Shown in pieces: positions 46,202 to 56,400 of a stretch of DNA of 64,000 nucleotides (positions are counted from its first letter, which is position 1; every line of letters starts with the position of its first letter). The notes under the pieces are model-generated. The model made no database searches and had not been told where the DNA came from. It worked only from the letters and a program-made list of their open reading frames with translations. The DNA comes from Paludibaculum sp. (GTDB lineage: Bacteria; Acidobacteriota; Terriglobia; Bryobacterales; Bryobacteraceae), in assembly GCA_029973955.1 (NCBI GenBank), contig JARKQJ010000079.1, positions 55,869-119,868 of the forward strand, in the 5' to 3' direction. Both the position numbers and the translations under genes were made by a program.

Positions 46202-46609
46202 ATGCGGGATCGCATCTATATCACCGAGGCCGACTACGAACGGCTCAGCAAACTCGTCGAAGGCCGGCTCGGCGGCGGCGCTGACAACGCTGGCCTTGCC
46301 ATGCTGGAACAGGAACTCGACCGCGCCGAAATCGTCCAGGCCGGTGACATCCCCAAGGATGTCATCACCATGAACTCCGAGGTGCGCCTCAAGGACTGCG
46401 ACTCCGGCGAAGAGCTCGTCTACCGGCTTATCTTCCCCACCCAGGTCCGCGGCCAGAACACCATCTCTGTCCTCGCCCCCATCGGCACCGCCATCCTCGG
46501 CTACCGTGTCGGCGATACCATCGAGTGGCGCGTCCCCAAGGGACTCCGCCGGCTCGAAGTCATCGAAATCCTTCACCAGCCCGAATCCTCCGCGCTGCTT
46601 GCCAGCTAA
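46202..46609 (+). CDS. rnk: Rnk-type GreA/GreB-family regulator
   Basis: The 135-residue product matches the length and layout of Rnk: a short N-terminal coiled-coil part with YITEADYERLSKLVEG and EQELDRAEIV, then a GreA/GreB C-terminal domain with VITMNSEVRLKDCDSGEE, ISVLAPIGTAILGYRVGD and TIEWRVP. Rnk-like proteins bind RNA polymerase but have too short a coiled coil to act as cleavage factors. AAGGAGG at 46189-46195 defines the start; the earlier in-frame start at 46070 would read through the promoter. It is preceded by the best -24/-12 promoter of the window and followed by a hairpin. Confidence 0.88.
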   Translation: MRDRIYITEADYERLSKLVEGRLGGGADNAGLAMLEQELDRAEIVQAGDIPKDVITMNSEVRLKDCDSGEELVYRLIFPTQVRGQNTISVLAPIGTAILGYRVGDTIEWRVPKGLRRLEVIEILHQPESSALLAS

Positions 46610-46940
46610 CCCTTCTCTCCCAGGACCGGCCCCACAGGCCCAGCGGTTCCTCCCCTGCCGCCCAGGGCCGGTCTCTCCCCTTGCCGCTCCATCCGCCCGC
46701 CACCACCCACGCTGCTGCCCCCCGCCGGCCATCATCCTGCGTACGACGTAGGATGCGATCGCGAGACCGGCGCCTCTTGCAGCCCCTCCTGCCCCCCAAC
46801 CGGTCCCACCAGGGACCGCAACCCCAACAGCAGGCTCATTACCATCGCCAGCAGCAGCAGCGACAACAGGCTGTGGTGCAGCCAGTGGTCGGCGCAGCTC
46901 GGCCGCCGCCGCGATCCACACCGTACCGGGCACCCCGGCT
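46610..46940. other. Intergenic stretch without a supported gene
   Basis: These 331 bases lie between the ends of rnk and the degenerate receiver gene. The first part carries the rnk hairpin. Open frames present here are GC-driven and give Arg/Pro- or Gly-rich strings with no ribosome binding site. Nothing else is recognised. Confidence 0.6.
46624..46673 (+). terminator. Possible terminator hairpin of rnk
   Basis: GACCGGCCC at 46624-46632 pairs with GGGCCGGTC at 46665-46673 over a long, partly self-pairing loop. A C/T-rich stretch follows instead of a clean T-run. Confidence 0.4.
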
Positions 46941-47414
46941 TCAAGCATCGGAGCATAGCGCACCTCCCTGCCCCTCCGCCTCGTAGCGGTCCATCCACTG
47001 GTGCCACGCACACGCCACCGTCCAGATCAGGTCCGCGTCTGACAGCGGCTGCGGCAGCGCGTCGAACGCGCCGCACGAAAACACCTCATCCACACTCACC
47101 CGCCCGTTGCCTACCAGCACCATCATCGGCGTCCTCGGCACCGCATTCAGCCGCTGCGCCGCGTCGCGCCAGCCCCCGTCCTGGAACGATTCGCCGCACA
47201 GCACCACCGCCGCGCTGCCGCGTCCCAGCCACTCCATCGCCGCTTCGATCGTCTCCACCGCCGCCACGCTCCAGCCCATCCGTTCACACACCGCCCTCAA
47301 TCGTTCCGCCAGTGCCGCCTCGCGGCACAGCACCAGTACATCGGCCGCTCCAGCGCTGCGGCACTCCTCCGTCCGGACCGCTTCCATCCCATTCGTTCTC
47401 AATTCATGCACCAT
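46941..47414 (-). CDS. Degenerate receiver-domain protein
   Basis: The 157-residue product has a receiver-like fold: VLVLCREAALAERLRAVCERMGW at the start, then AVVLCGESFQDGGW, MMVLVGNGRVSVDEVFSCGAFDALPQPLSDADL. The place where the phospho-acceptor Asp normally sits (LLD in the third strand) reads LCGES, and the conserved Lys is replaced in ALPQPL. It is therefore probably a pseudo-receiver that signals without phosphorylation. No output domain is attached. AAGGAG precedes the ATG. It follows the HPF/RaiA-family gene, separated by a terminator hairpin, in the same direction. Confidence 0.68.
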   Translation of the reverse strand: MVHELRTNGMEAVRTEECRSAGAADVLVLCREAALAERLRAVCERMGWSVAAVETIEAAMEWLGRGSAAVVLCGESFQDGGWRDAAQRLNAVPRTPMMVLVGNGRVSVDEVFSCGAFDALPQPLSDADLIWTVACAWHQWMDRYEAEGQGGALCSDA

Positions 47415-47445
47415 CGTCGTCTCCTTGTCGGTTCCTCAACAAAAA

Positions 47446-47483
47446 TGCAGGCCACGGCCCCCCCTGCAAAGGGGGCCGTGGCC
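47446..47483 (-). terminator. Rho-independent terminator after the HPF/RaiA-family gene
   Basis: GGCCACGGCCCCC at 47450-47462 and GGGGGCCGTGGCC at 47471-47483 form a perfect 13-bp stem with an 8-base loop. On the minus strand TGCATTTTTG follows the stem, giving a T-run. It separates the HPF/RaiA-family gene from the degenerate receiver gene. Confidence 0.75.
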
Positions 47484-47588
47484 GGTCTACCTGGCCCTCG
47501 GGTTGCCCGCGGAGGCTCAGGGCCACCCTAAACGGCGCAGGGCGGCCGCGGCAGAGCGTCATGCCGCGGCCGATCCGTTCCCGCCGCC

Positions 47589-47924
47589 TCAGGCGGCCGC
47601 GCGCGACATAGGCATCCTCACCTCTCGGCTTCGAGCGATTCGCCTCCCGATCCGGTAACCCAGTCTCCTCGACGCGCGGTTCACCGCCCCCGCCACATCC
47701 TCCCCCGTCTCCAGAATCATCACCGGCAGACAGCCCTTCAGCTCCGCTGTGATCTGGCACAGCTTGTCCACACCGCCCCGTGGCCCGTTCAGGTCCGCCA
47801 GGTATACCGTCACCTGCTCCACGCGTCCTTCGTGACGATCCACCGCAAAGGCGATACTGCGCTCCACCTGCTGCTGCAGCGATTCGTTCCAGTCCATACC
47901 GCGTGTTCGCACCGAGATGTTCAT
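47589..47924 (-). CDS. HPF/RaiA-family ribosome-associated protein
   Basis: The 111-residue product matches the short hibernation-factor family: MNISVRTRGMDWNESLQQ at the start, a central VEQVTVYLADLNGPRGG, CQITAELKG and the closing VAGAVNRASRRLGYRIGR. These proteins bind the 30S subunit in non-growing cells; the long-type C-terminal dimerisation domain is absent. AAGGAGCG lies just before the ATG at 47924; the upstream start at 47957 adds only a charged extension. It lies 29 bases after the UspA gene, so the two are probably co-transcribed, and a strong terminator follows. The binding basic residues near the C-terminus are present. Confidence 0.82.
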   Translation of the reverse strand: MNISVRTRGMDWNESLQQQVERSIAFAVDRHEGRVEQVTVYLADLNGPRGGVDKLCQITAELKGCLPVMILETGEDVAGAVNRASRRLGYRIGRRIARSREVRMPMSRAAA

Positions 47925-47953
47925 TCTTCGCTCCTTGTTTGGTGATTTTGCCT

Positions 47954-48826
47954 TCAAACTCTCCGCTGCATTCGCAGCGCAACCGCCTCCTCCACCATCG
48001 CTTCTTCCGCCGGTTCCTCCGCCCCGCGCGCCACCGTCAGCACCGGGCAGCGCGCCCCCTGCAGAATCTCGGCCACATTCCGTCCCAACCGCCCGTCACT
48101 CCGCGAACGCCCGCGGCCCACCACCATCAGATCCGCGCCCCACCGCGCCGCCAGATGCTCCAGCGTCTCCGCCACCGCACCCGTCCCCGTCTCAATCTCG
48201 TGCGGCATGCCGAGCGAGCCGCCCAGCTCCGCCATCCTCCGGAACGCCCGCGCCGGATGCAACTCCGTCCCGTTCATGTCGCTGAACCCCTGGTAGATCA
48301 GCGCCTCGCTCATCTCCGGCACCGCGTGCGCAATCAGCAACCGCCCCCCAAACCGCTCCGCCCACTGCCCCGCGCTCCTCAACACATGACCCGCATCGTC
48401 TCCAAACTCAATCCCGCACAATATCCGCGTGCACCGGAACCCCTGCCGCGCGCCCATCTGCCTCGGCTTCACCACCCACACCGGCCGCTCCGTCGCCTGC
48501 AACACCTCCAGCGTCGTCGACCCCGCCCACAGCCGCCGGAAAAATCCATATCCGCGCGAAGGCATCAGGATCAGGTCCGCGTCAATCAGACCCGCGCACT
48601 GCACAATGCCTTCCGCCGCCCGGCCGGATATCGACAACTGGTGGACCTCTACGCCCTTCTCCCACTCCGCCAGCCACCCCTGCCTCTGTGCCTCGTGCCC
48701 GCCCTCCGTCACGTGAACCACGTGCAGTTCCGCCCCCAACGCCGCCGCGGTCTCCACGCCATACCGCACCGCCGCTCCAGCCATCGGCCCCGCATCCACC
48801 GGCAACAGCACTCTGCGTACCTGCAC
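47954..48826 (-). CDS. Tandem universal stress protein (UspA x2)
   Basis: The 290-residue product has two Usp domains. Domain 1 (1-125) starts RRVLLPVDAGPMAGAAVRYG and ends with PSRGYGFFRRLWAGSTTLEVL, a diverged ATP-binding loop. Domain 2 (about 130-275) starts CTRILCGIEFGDDAG and ends with VVGRGRSRSDGRLGRNVAEIL. The second keeps more of the G-x2-G-x9-G pattern. The start is GTG at 48826; no other start follows the upstream in-frame stop. It is followed at 29 bases by the HPF/RaiA-family gene, suggesting a stationary-phase or low-energy stress operon. Confidence 0.88.
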   Translation of the reverse strand: MQVRRVLLPVDAGPMAGAAVRYGVETAAALGAELHVVHVTEGGHEAQRQGWLAEWEKGVEVHQLSISGRAAEGIVQCAGLIDADLILMPSRGYGFFRRLWAGSTTLEVLQATERPVWVVKPRQMGARQGFRCTRILCGIEFGDDAGHVLRSAGQWAERFGGRLLIAHAVPEMSEALIYQGFSDMNGTELHPARAFRRMAELGGSLGMPHEIETGTGAVAETLEHLAARWGADLMVVGRGRSRSDGRLGRNVAEILQGARCPVLTVARGAEEPAEEAMVEEAVALRMQRRV

Positions 48827-48950
48827 GTCCCTTTCCGTCTCCCTTCCTCTCCTTCAGTCGATGGGCCCCGCGACGACCCGGCGCCGCGGGGATCCTCATT
48901 GCCCATCGGAGGACCCGGCCTTGGCAAGATTCAGGTCCTCACCCCAACTA

Positions 48951-48968
48951 ATGCATTTGAAGGGCCAA
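48951..48968 (-). promoter_or_regulatory. Candidate sigma-54 promoter before the UspA gene
   Basis: On the minus strand TTGGCCCTTCAAATGCAT has TTGGC at -24 and GG-N10-GC spacing, but ATGC replaces TTGC at -12. The predicted start near 48941 gives a leader of about 115 bases. Confidence 0.4.
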
Positions 48969-49112
48969 CCCAATTTCCCCCCAAAAACCGCCCTTTTCTC
49001 CCCCACAACCTGCCGCAATACGCCCACTCCTGCCTCTTTTCAGCCACTCGCTCCCAACCATCCTCGCCGCGGGTTTGCGATACCCTTCCTAGGACCGCCC
49101 AACCCCACGACC

Positions 49113-49931
49113 ATGCGCCAAAGACTTCAGCGCCAAATCCGGAAACAGCTCCGCGCCATGCGCGGCGCCTCCTCGGTCCTGCCCCACTCAATCGCCGCTC
49201 TCGAGCGCCGCGGCCTCTCCCTCTCGCAAGCCCTCAAAGCGCTCCTACTCGACCCCAACCAAGGCCACTACGACCGCGGCACTGCCGGCCGCCTCCTCCT
49301 CCTCGCTCACGAACCAACCCCCGTCCCCGCCTTGCTCCACCTCTTCTTCCAACAGCAGCATCGGGATGAGCTCTACAAGACCGCCCTCACCCTCGAAGTC
49401 CTGAACGATCGTCGCGCCGTCCCCGCTCTCATCCATGCCCTCCTCGAAGACCCCAACCCTCACCGCCGCCACGCCGCCGCCCGCGCCCTCGGCTGGATCC
49501 ATCCCCCAAACCGCGCTACCGCCCGCGCCCTCGCCCGCTGCCTCTCCGATCCCGCCCAGCCTCAGCCCGCCAGGGAAGAAGCCGCCGAATCCCTCTCCTA
49601 CACCGGCACGCCCGAATCCGTCGACGCCCTCATCGCCGCGCTCTCTGACCCCGACCCCCGCATCCGCTTCTGGGCCGCCTTCGGCCTCATTAGCTCCCGG
49701 GGCGAGGCCCGGGCAGTCTCCGCTCTCGAAGCGGTCCTCGACGACTCCGCAGTCCCCCCCGGCAACTGGTGGTCAGTCGGCCGGGAGGCCCTCGCCACCC
49801 TCTCCGCCCTCCCCATCCCCCGGAACCCCCACCACCAACGTGTCGCCGCCGAAGCCCAAGCCATCCTTGCCGACCCAAACGCCGCCCCCGAAGACCGCCG
49901 CTGGGCCGAGCGCTATGGCCCCGCCGCCTAG
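49113..49931 (+). CDS. HEAT-repeat protein
   Basis: The 272-residue product is all-helical with repeated units such as RRAVPALIHALLEDPNPHRRHAAARALGWI and ESVDALIAALSDPDPRIRFWAAFGLI, cited here by their cores VPALIHALLEDPNP and VDALIAALSDPDP. These are PBS-lyase/HEAT-type repeats used for protein binding or for scaffolds. No signal peptide or catalytic motif is seen. The ATG at 49113 is chosen over the frame's earlier start at 48861, which lacks a ribosome binding site and would overlap the UspA promoter region. It is divergent from UspA. Confidence 0.78.
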   Translation: MRQRLQRQIRKQLRAMRGASSVLPHSIAALERRGLSLSQALKALLLDPNQGHYDRGTAGRLLLLAHEPTPVPALLHLFFQQQHRDELYKTALTLEVLNDRRAVPALIHALLEDPNPHRRHAAARALGWIHPPNRATARALARCLSDPAQPQPAREEAAESLSYTGTPESVDALIAALSDPDPRIRFWAAFGLISSRGEARAVSALEAVLDDSAVPPGNWWSVGREALATLSALPIPRNPHHQRVAAEAQAILADPNAAPEDRRWAERYGPAA

Positions 49932-50484
49932 CGAACCGCCCAAACTCTCATCCCCGCCACCTGCTCATCTCCTACCGGCCCCAGCACCTCCAGTCTCGTG
50001 ATCGATCCATCCCCAGGGCTGATCGGCTGGACCACCTCCCTCGCATCCGCCACCACGGCCTTCCCGGAGTACGGGCGCACCTTCTCTTTTGCTCTTTCCG
50101 AGATCTCCTCGTGTTGTTCGACGCCTCGCGACGGAAATCGTTACAGGATCACCTCTCTGCCAAATCGCCGCCCCCCTGTTCTCCACTTGCGGCAATCGCC
50201 CAGCGTCCAATACAGACTGCCCCCTACTCCTCACTCATCTTCAAATTGAAATCCTTCACCCATTCGGGGACACCGGCCTCCCGCACCTGCCACCGCCGCC
50301 AGCAAAACATGGCCATTTTTCTGGAATATTACGATTCTTGTCCGGTATGCCTTCACCGCCTTCATCCCTCAAAGACGCTCTGTAACTCAGAATTCTTATC
50401 CGATATCTGATACAGTGCCCACAGAAGCTCAGCCGCCGCCGTGGTGGTTTCATTGACCCCGGCGGAAAATTGAAGTCTCGTCCC
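49932..50484. other. Intergenic stretch without a supported gene
   Basis: These 553 bases separate the HEAT-repeat gene from the first giant Big_5-type gene. The second half becomes clearly richer in A and T around 50330-50420, which may hold the promoter of the giant gene. Short frames at 49965-50234 (minus) and 50308-50410 (plus) have no recognisable domain or ribosome binding site. Confidence 0.55.
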
Positions 50485-53400
50485 ATGCGCAATCATTGGC
50501 TTTTTCTCGCCTCTCTCTCCCTGCTCCCTGCCACCGTTCATGCCCAGGCCCTTCCCTCTTTCATCAAGAGCCAGCTGCCGGCTCCCGGCGCGACCGGCGT
50601 CGCCCGCAACACTTCATTCGTCTTTCGCGTCGATAGCTCGGGCGGAGTCGGATGCGATTCATTTTCCATCGCCGCTCCGGGCGAGATGGCTGAAGGGATT
50701 TCTGGAGTGTGGAGACAATTAGACCGTCAGCAATATGAGAGAATCTTCACTCCAACCGCCGCGCTCTTGGCGTCCACCACCTATTCAGCTACCCTGTCCT
50801 GCTCCACCGGCCCGTGGAAATTCCAATTCACCACCGGGAACGTCATCGATGATGCGCCTCCACGCCTCGTCTCCTACAGCCCGGACCCCACATCCCGCAC
50901 CGCCCCACCCCTCGGACCGTTCGTCTTCCAATTCGACCGTCCGTTGCTGACACCCGCTGGCGCGCTTTCGGTCTTCACCGGAGACGGCTATCCGTCGAGT
51001 TTCGGCTCCTTCACTCTGTCGGCCGACCGCACATCCATCGCGGTCACCCTTTTGCCGGAGTATCTCGTCCCGCCGGTCACCGTGATTCGATGGAATCCCT
51101 CCGGTACTCTCAGCTTCAACAACGTCCCTGGCACGGGCCCTGCCACCACGGTGCGCTTCCTCACTTCGCTCGTCTCCAGTACCAGCGGCCCGCAGGTGCT
51201 GGGCAGCTATCCCGAACCCGGTGCATCGGCAATCCCGCTGAATGCCCGCATCCAAATCCTCTTCGATCGCACTCCACTCAATTCTTCCCTGCGCAATGGA
51301 CTGGTGCTCGAAGCCCGCGGCGCACCTGTCGCTGTCGAGATTCAATCCACAGGTTCTCTCGTCTATTTCACCCGCCTCACCCTGCTGCCCAACACCACCT
51401 ACCGCCTGAAGGTCACCAAAGACCTGCTTGACGCCGACGGCTTTGCCCCCGACGCCGAGTCCATCATCGAGTTCACCACAGGCAGCGCCGCCGATCCCGA
51501 CCCATCGCAGTCTGTCCAGACTTCGCCATCCGGTTCTCCTGCCCCAGCCAACGCACAACTGGTCTACCGCTCTGGCAGAAAGCTTCCGGCCCTAGTGCCG
51601 CTCCTGTTGAAGCAGAGGGGCATCAAGTCCGATTACAGCTACACAATCCTGGCGGTCGCCGACGCCACCCTCACGGAGGACAACATGGCTGTCGTCGTAC
51701 GGCTGGCACAGCCCTTGCGCCCTTTCACTGCTTATCAATACTTGAGTTCTGTTCTGATGGACATCACTGGCTACTCCGGCGGCAACTGGACTTTCGCGAC
51801 CTCCGACAGCATCGACAATGCACCTCCGCAGTTGGTCTCCAGCTCACCCTCCGATGGAGAGGCCGGCATCCCGCTCGACAAACCCTTCTCGTTTCTTCTG
51901 AACGAACCATTCGGCCTCGCCACTCCTATCACTGCGGTGCGCCTCACGCTGAACGGCCAAGCGGTTCCCGGACGCCTGGTCTACGGCAACCAGTACACCC
52001 GCCCGGAGTTGAACCTCCGCACCATCCAGTTCATCCCAACTTCTCCTCTCGCCCCGTCCTCCACCTACGACCTCGAACTCGCCGGAATCGTCGACTACGC
52101 CGGCAACCTCATGCCCACGCGCAAAATCCGCTTCCAGACCGCGGCGGACTCCACTGTTCCAAGCGCTCGTCCGGCCCTGCTCAAGTCCAGCCACGACGCC
52201 CAGTTCATTGGCCCCCTCGAACCCATCGTCTTTGAATTCAGCCAACCCTTGAAAGCCGGCGCCACCTCAGCCACCGTGGTAATCGGTCTGGATCAGTACT
52301 CCAACTACCTCCATCCCGTGCGCACCGAAGTTTCGGGCTCCACCGTCCGCGTTGTGCCTCTGCTGCCCTGGCCCGCAAAACTCCAAACCAACATCACCGT
52401 CCAAGGCGCGGACCGCTGGGATAGAAGCGTCTCCTACACGGCTGCCTTCACTGCATCCCCGGGCGTCGACACGGATCGTCCGGAGGTCCTCTCCATCTCC
52501 CCAGACGCCGGCACGCCCATCACCGCCGGGCAGACCATCCGCCTCGTCTTCTCTAAGCCGGTCCTGAGCGCCACGGTCCAGGCTGGTGGCCTCAGCGTCT
52601 CACAACTCGGCACCTCTCTCTCGCCGGCCCTCTATTGGAGCGAAGACCGCACTGCCCTCACCATCGTCCCCTGGAACACCGACGTAATCGCCTCCACTCC
52701 TTCTCCCAGTCCGCTCAGTGTCGTCCTCTCCTCCGCGTTGACCGATTTCTCCGGCAATCCCGCCAAGGCATTCTCTGCCAGTTACCCCGTCGTCGCCTCC
52801 GCAAACCAGCGCTCGGTTCAGGAAATTCTGCGTTCCTGGCCTTCAAGGTCCGCCTCCCTCGACCGCAACGCGCCCGTCGCCTTCTATCTCTCCCGGCCGG
52901 CCGATGCGGATTTCTTCAACCGCAACGTCCTGTTGGCCACCCGGGAGGGGATCGCCGAAGGCTCCTGGCAACTCTCCACCGGCGGACGCCTCGCCGTCTT
53001 CCAACCCGCTCGCCCATGGCCTTCCGACACCGTGGTCCGGCTGACTCAGGTCGCCGATATCATTCAAAAAACCTACGGACTCAACTTCTTCACGCCGCCT
53101 GCGCCACCTTCCACGCTCACAGTGGTCCGCACTTCCTTTCCCTCCAGTCTCCCAGCCAACGGCATCATCGACGTCGAATTCAGCCAGGATCTCCCCGCGG
53201 GCCCCGGCCCGCTCATCCTTCAAACCGGCAACTGGGACAAAACGGAGATTCCCTTCGAAGAACAACGCCCCAGGCCCAACGTCATGCGCCTCATACCCAA
53301 GTCCGCCCTCTCCGCCGGAGAGTACTTGAACGTGCGGACCCGGCCCGGCTCCGGCCTGGTTTGGAACGGCTGGATGGATACGCTCAAGCCCGCACTCCCG

Positions 53401-56400
53401 GCGTCCCCCACGACACTCCGCTACCGCGCGCCGCTGCCGGACAGCCGCCGCTTGGCCCGGAATGTCCAGGTCACTCTTCAATTCTCCGCGGATCTCAACC
53501 CCATCAGCGTCACGCCCTCCACGGCTTCCCTCTCCTCCAACGGTCTGTCTCTCCCCACCTCGCTCACCGTAACCCCCGGTGGCAGCCTGAGACTGGCTCC
53601 GCTCGCCCCCCTGCCGGCCGATGCCACGGTCACCGTTCGAATCTCCGGCGTCGAGGATCTCCTCGGCCGCAGGCTCAACGACCTCGCCTGGTCCTTCGAA
53701 ATCGAAGACTCCATCGACCTTCAGCCCCCCTCCCTGCTCTACTCCAATGCCTCCTCCTCCATGGACCCGTCGGCCAGTCTGGCGGCCACTTTCGATCGGC
53801 CCCTCGATCCCACCGCGGAAGCGATGTCTTGGCTGTCCGGAACATACCAGTGGAGCTTCAGCGACGACTTGCGCACCCTCTATCTCATTCCACCCGCCGG
53901 GTGGAAGCACGGCGAGAGCGCGCCCTATTTCGGCTCAGTCCGGGATTGGAACGGCAATCAAAACTCAGGCGATTCCCTGGGGCTTCGCGCCGGATTCGAA
54001 CCTGATCGCACCCCGCCCGAATTGCGAGCCGTCTCCATCCGGGACGGCCAGACCGGACTCCCCTTGAACCCGGCCATCTCTCTCCTGTTCACGGAAGCAC
54101 TCAGCTCTGAAGCCTTCCACAGCCTCCGGCTCTCCTCTCCTTCGGGCCATGTCCCGCTCGTCGCCTCCCCACCTTACGCCAGCCGCGTCACCTTCCGGCC
54201 CCTGGTTCCGCTCCAGCCGCTCACGCGCTATCGCCTCATCCTCGATGGCGTCGCGGACTCCGCCGGCAATGCCCTCACCTCGCCGCCGGACATCTCCTTC
54301 ACCACCGGTGAAGCGTTCACGGAGCCCGATTCTCTGGTCCGGTTCTCCGCCGCCTCCGCCAACGGCCCCCTCGTTCTCCGTTTTTCGCAACCGGTCGACA
54401 TCACGCGAGTGATCGACCGCAAGCAGTTGATCTACACCAGCGACAGCGCCACAACCAACACTCTCTATCCGGTCCTGGACGTCGCCTGGAACCAGGAGCG
54501 GACTGAACTCGCATTCACGCCCCGCGCTCCCCTCAACCCGGAATCCGCCTACCTCGTCAACGTCGGCAACTTCTCCTCTTCGGCTGGTGGCAGGGTCGTG
54601 AGCTTCCCCTCTCAGTCCGCCTTGTCCGTCACCCCGGGCCGGCCTCCTGCGCTCACGCCCAACCTCGCCACCATCATCCCCGCCGACGGCACCGATGCCG
54701 TGCCTCTCAATGTCTTGCCCCAGGTCTGGTTCCTTCGCGAACCGTCTCAGTTCCCGGAGATCCGCCTCTATCAGAACGGCGCCTACGTCCGCGCGCCTTT
54801 CGGCCGCTACATCGGCAGCAATACCTGGCCCAACCTGATCACACTCCAGCGAGCCCTTCAGTCCAACCAGAGCTACCGCATCGAAGTGGACGCCTTCATC
54901 GATGACCAGGGCAATGCCATTCCCCCCACCAGCGCCAGTTTCACCACCAGCGCGATCAACGCTCCCAATTACCTCAGCCTGTCGTCTTCCTCCCCGGCTC
55001 AGTACGAGGCCGGCGTCTCTCCGGACACTCCCTGGGTCTTCACCTTTGATCAGCCTCTGTCCATGGTGAATTTCATCGGCCGTTACCCCACCTCCACTGT
55101 CGCCCTGCCCACCACCTATTCCACTTCGATCTCTGGCCGGCAGTTCACCATCACAGCCTCTCCCTCCTGGCCCGCCGCGGCCACTATTGACTACACACTG
55201 ATGCGTGGCAACTCCTACTACACCGCCCCTCTCACCTCCTGGAGCGGTGCATCTTTGGCCGCTGACATTTATATGCGCTTTCGCACCGCGGCCATTCACG
55301 ACCCCACCCCCCCAGTACTCGAATCCATCTCTCCCGAACCCGGCTCCACCATCCCCGGCGGCCGGAGCGTACTCACCCTGCGTTTTTCCAAACCCGTGGC
55401 CATCCCCTCCGGCAGCCTCCAGATCTACTACGGTTCGACGCTCACCCAACCCTCCAGTTCCTACTATCCCGACCCCCGCACGCTCCGCCTCACCCTCGAT
55501 GCGCCCGCCAACTCCCGCGTCACCCTCATCGGCACCGCCGACATCCGGGACAACGCCGGCAACTCTCTGGCCCCATTCGTCTTCGAGTTTCTCGCCGGCG
55601 AACCGCTCGCCTCCGGCGGCCCCACCTGCACCCGCACCGAGCCCAAGTCTTATGAGGCTCCTCCCAATACCCCAATCGTCGTCCGCTTCAATCAGGTCAT
55701 GGACCCCGCCACCGTCCTGCCCGCCCTGCACATCACGGAAAACGGCATCTCCAAGCCCGGCAGCATCGAGGTCCTGGAAGCGGGCCGGTCCTATCGCTTT
55801 CTCGCCAGCTCACCCTACGCACTCAGGGCCACCGTCCGCATCTTCGTCCTCCCCACCGCCGCCACCCCGGATGGACAGCAACTCTCCGACCCCAACGGGT
55901 TTTCGGATATTGTCTACATCGCCAGCTCCAACCCCACCGGTGCCGGTCTTCCGCTCGAACTCACTACCCTCGGCTTCCACCAGACATCCCCGGCCGATTC
56001 CATTCTCGAGTTTGCCATGAACGCCGATCTCGACCCCGCCTCTGTCAACGGCGATTCCGTCTGGCTGCGCCTTGGCTCCCAACTCGTGCCCGGCCACGCC
56101 TCCCTCCGCGACCGCCGCATCGTTCAGTTCAAACCCAACGATCCGCTCACCCCCGGCCTCACTTACACTCTCACCGCCGGCAGCGCTCTGCGCGACCTCT
56201 ACGGCGCCAATTTCTCCGGCCAGGACATCGCCTTCCAGGCCGTCCCCCCCACCTCCGCCGCCGACATCGAATCCGCCGCTGAAATCGACCTGGATGGCCG
56301 CCGCGCCATCCTCCTCCGCTTCACCGCCCCCATCAGCCCGCTCGCCGTCCACGGCCTCTCTCTCGACCAGGACGGCACCCCCATCGCCGCCGAGGCATTC

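Noticed and set aside
46106..47011. 301-codon minus-strand frame across rnk
   Set aside because: Low-complexity Gly/Ala/Arg-rich product; Rnk motifs and a consensus promoter are on the plus strand.
47780..49369. 529-codon plus-strand frame opposite UspA
   Set aside because: Arg/Pro/His-rich shadow with no domain; the minus strand encodes two Usp domains.
49965..50234. 89-codon minus-strand frame in the gap before the giant gene
   Set aside because: No start context, no family resemblance and no conserved motif could be seen.
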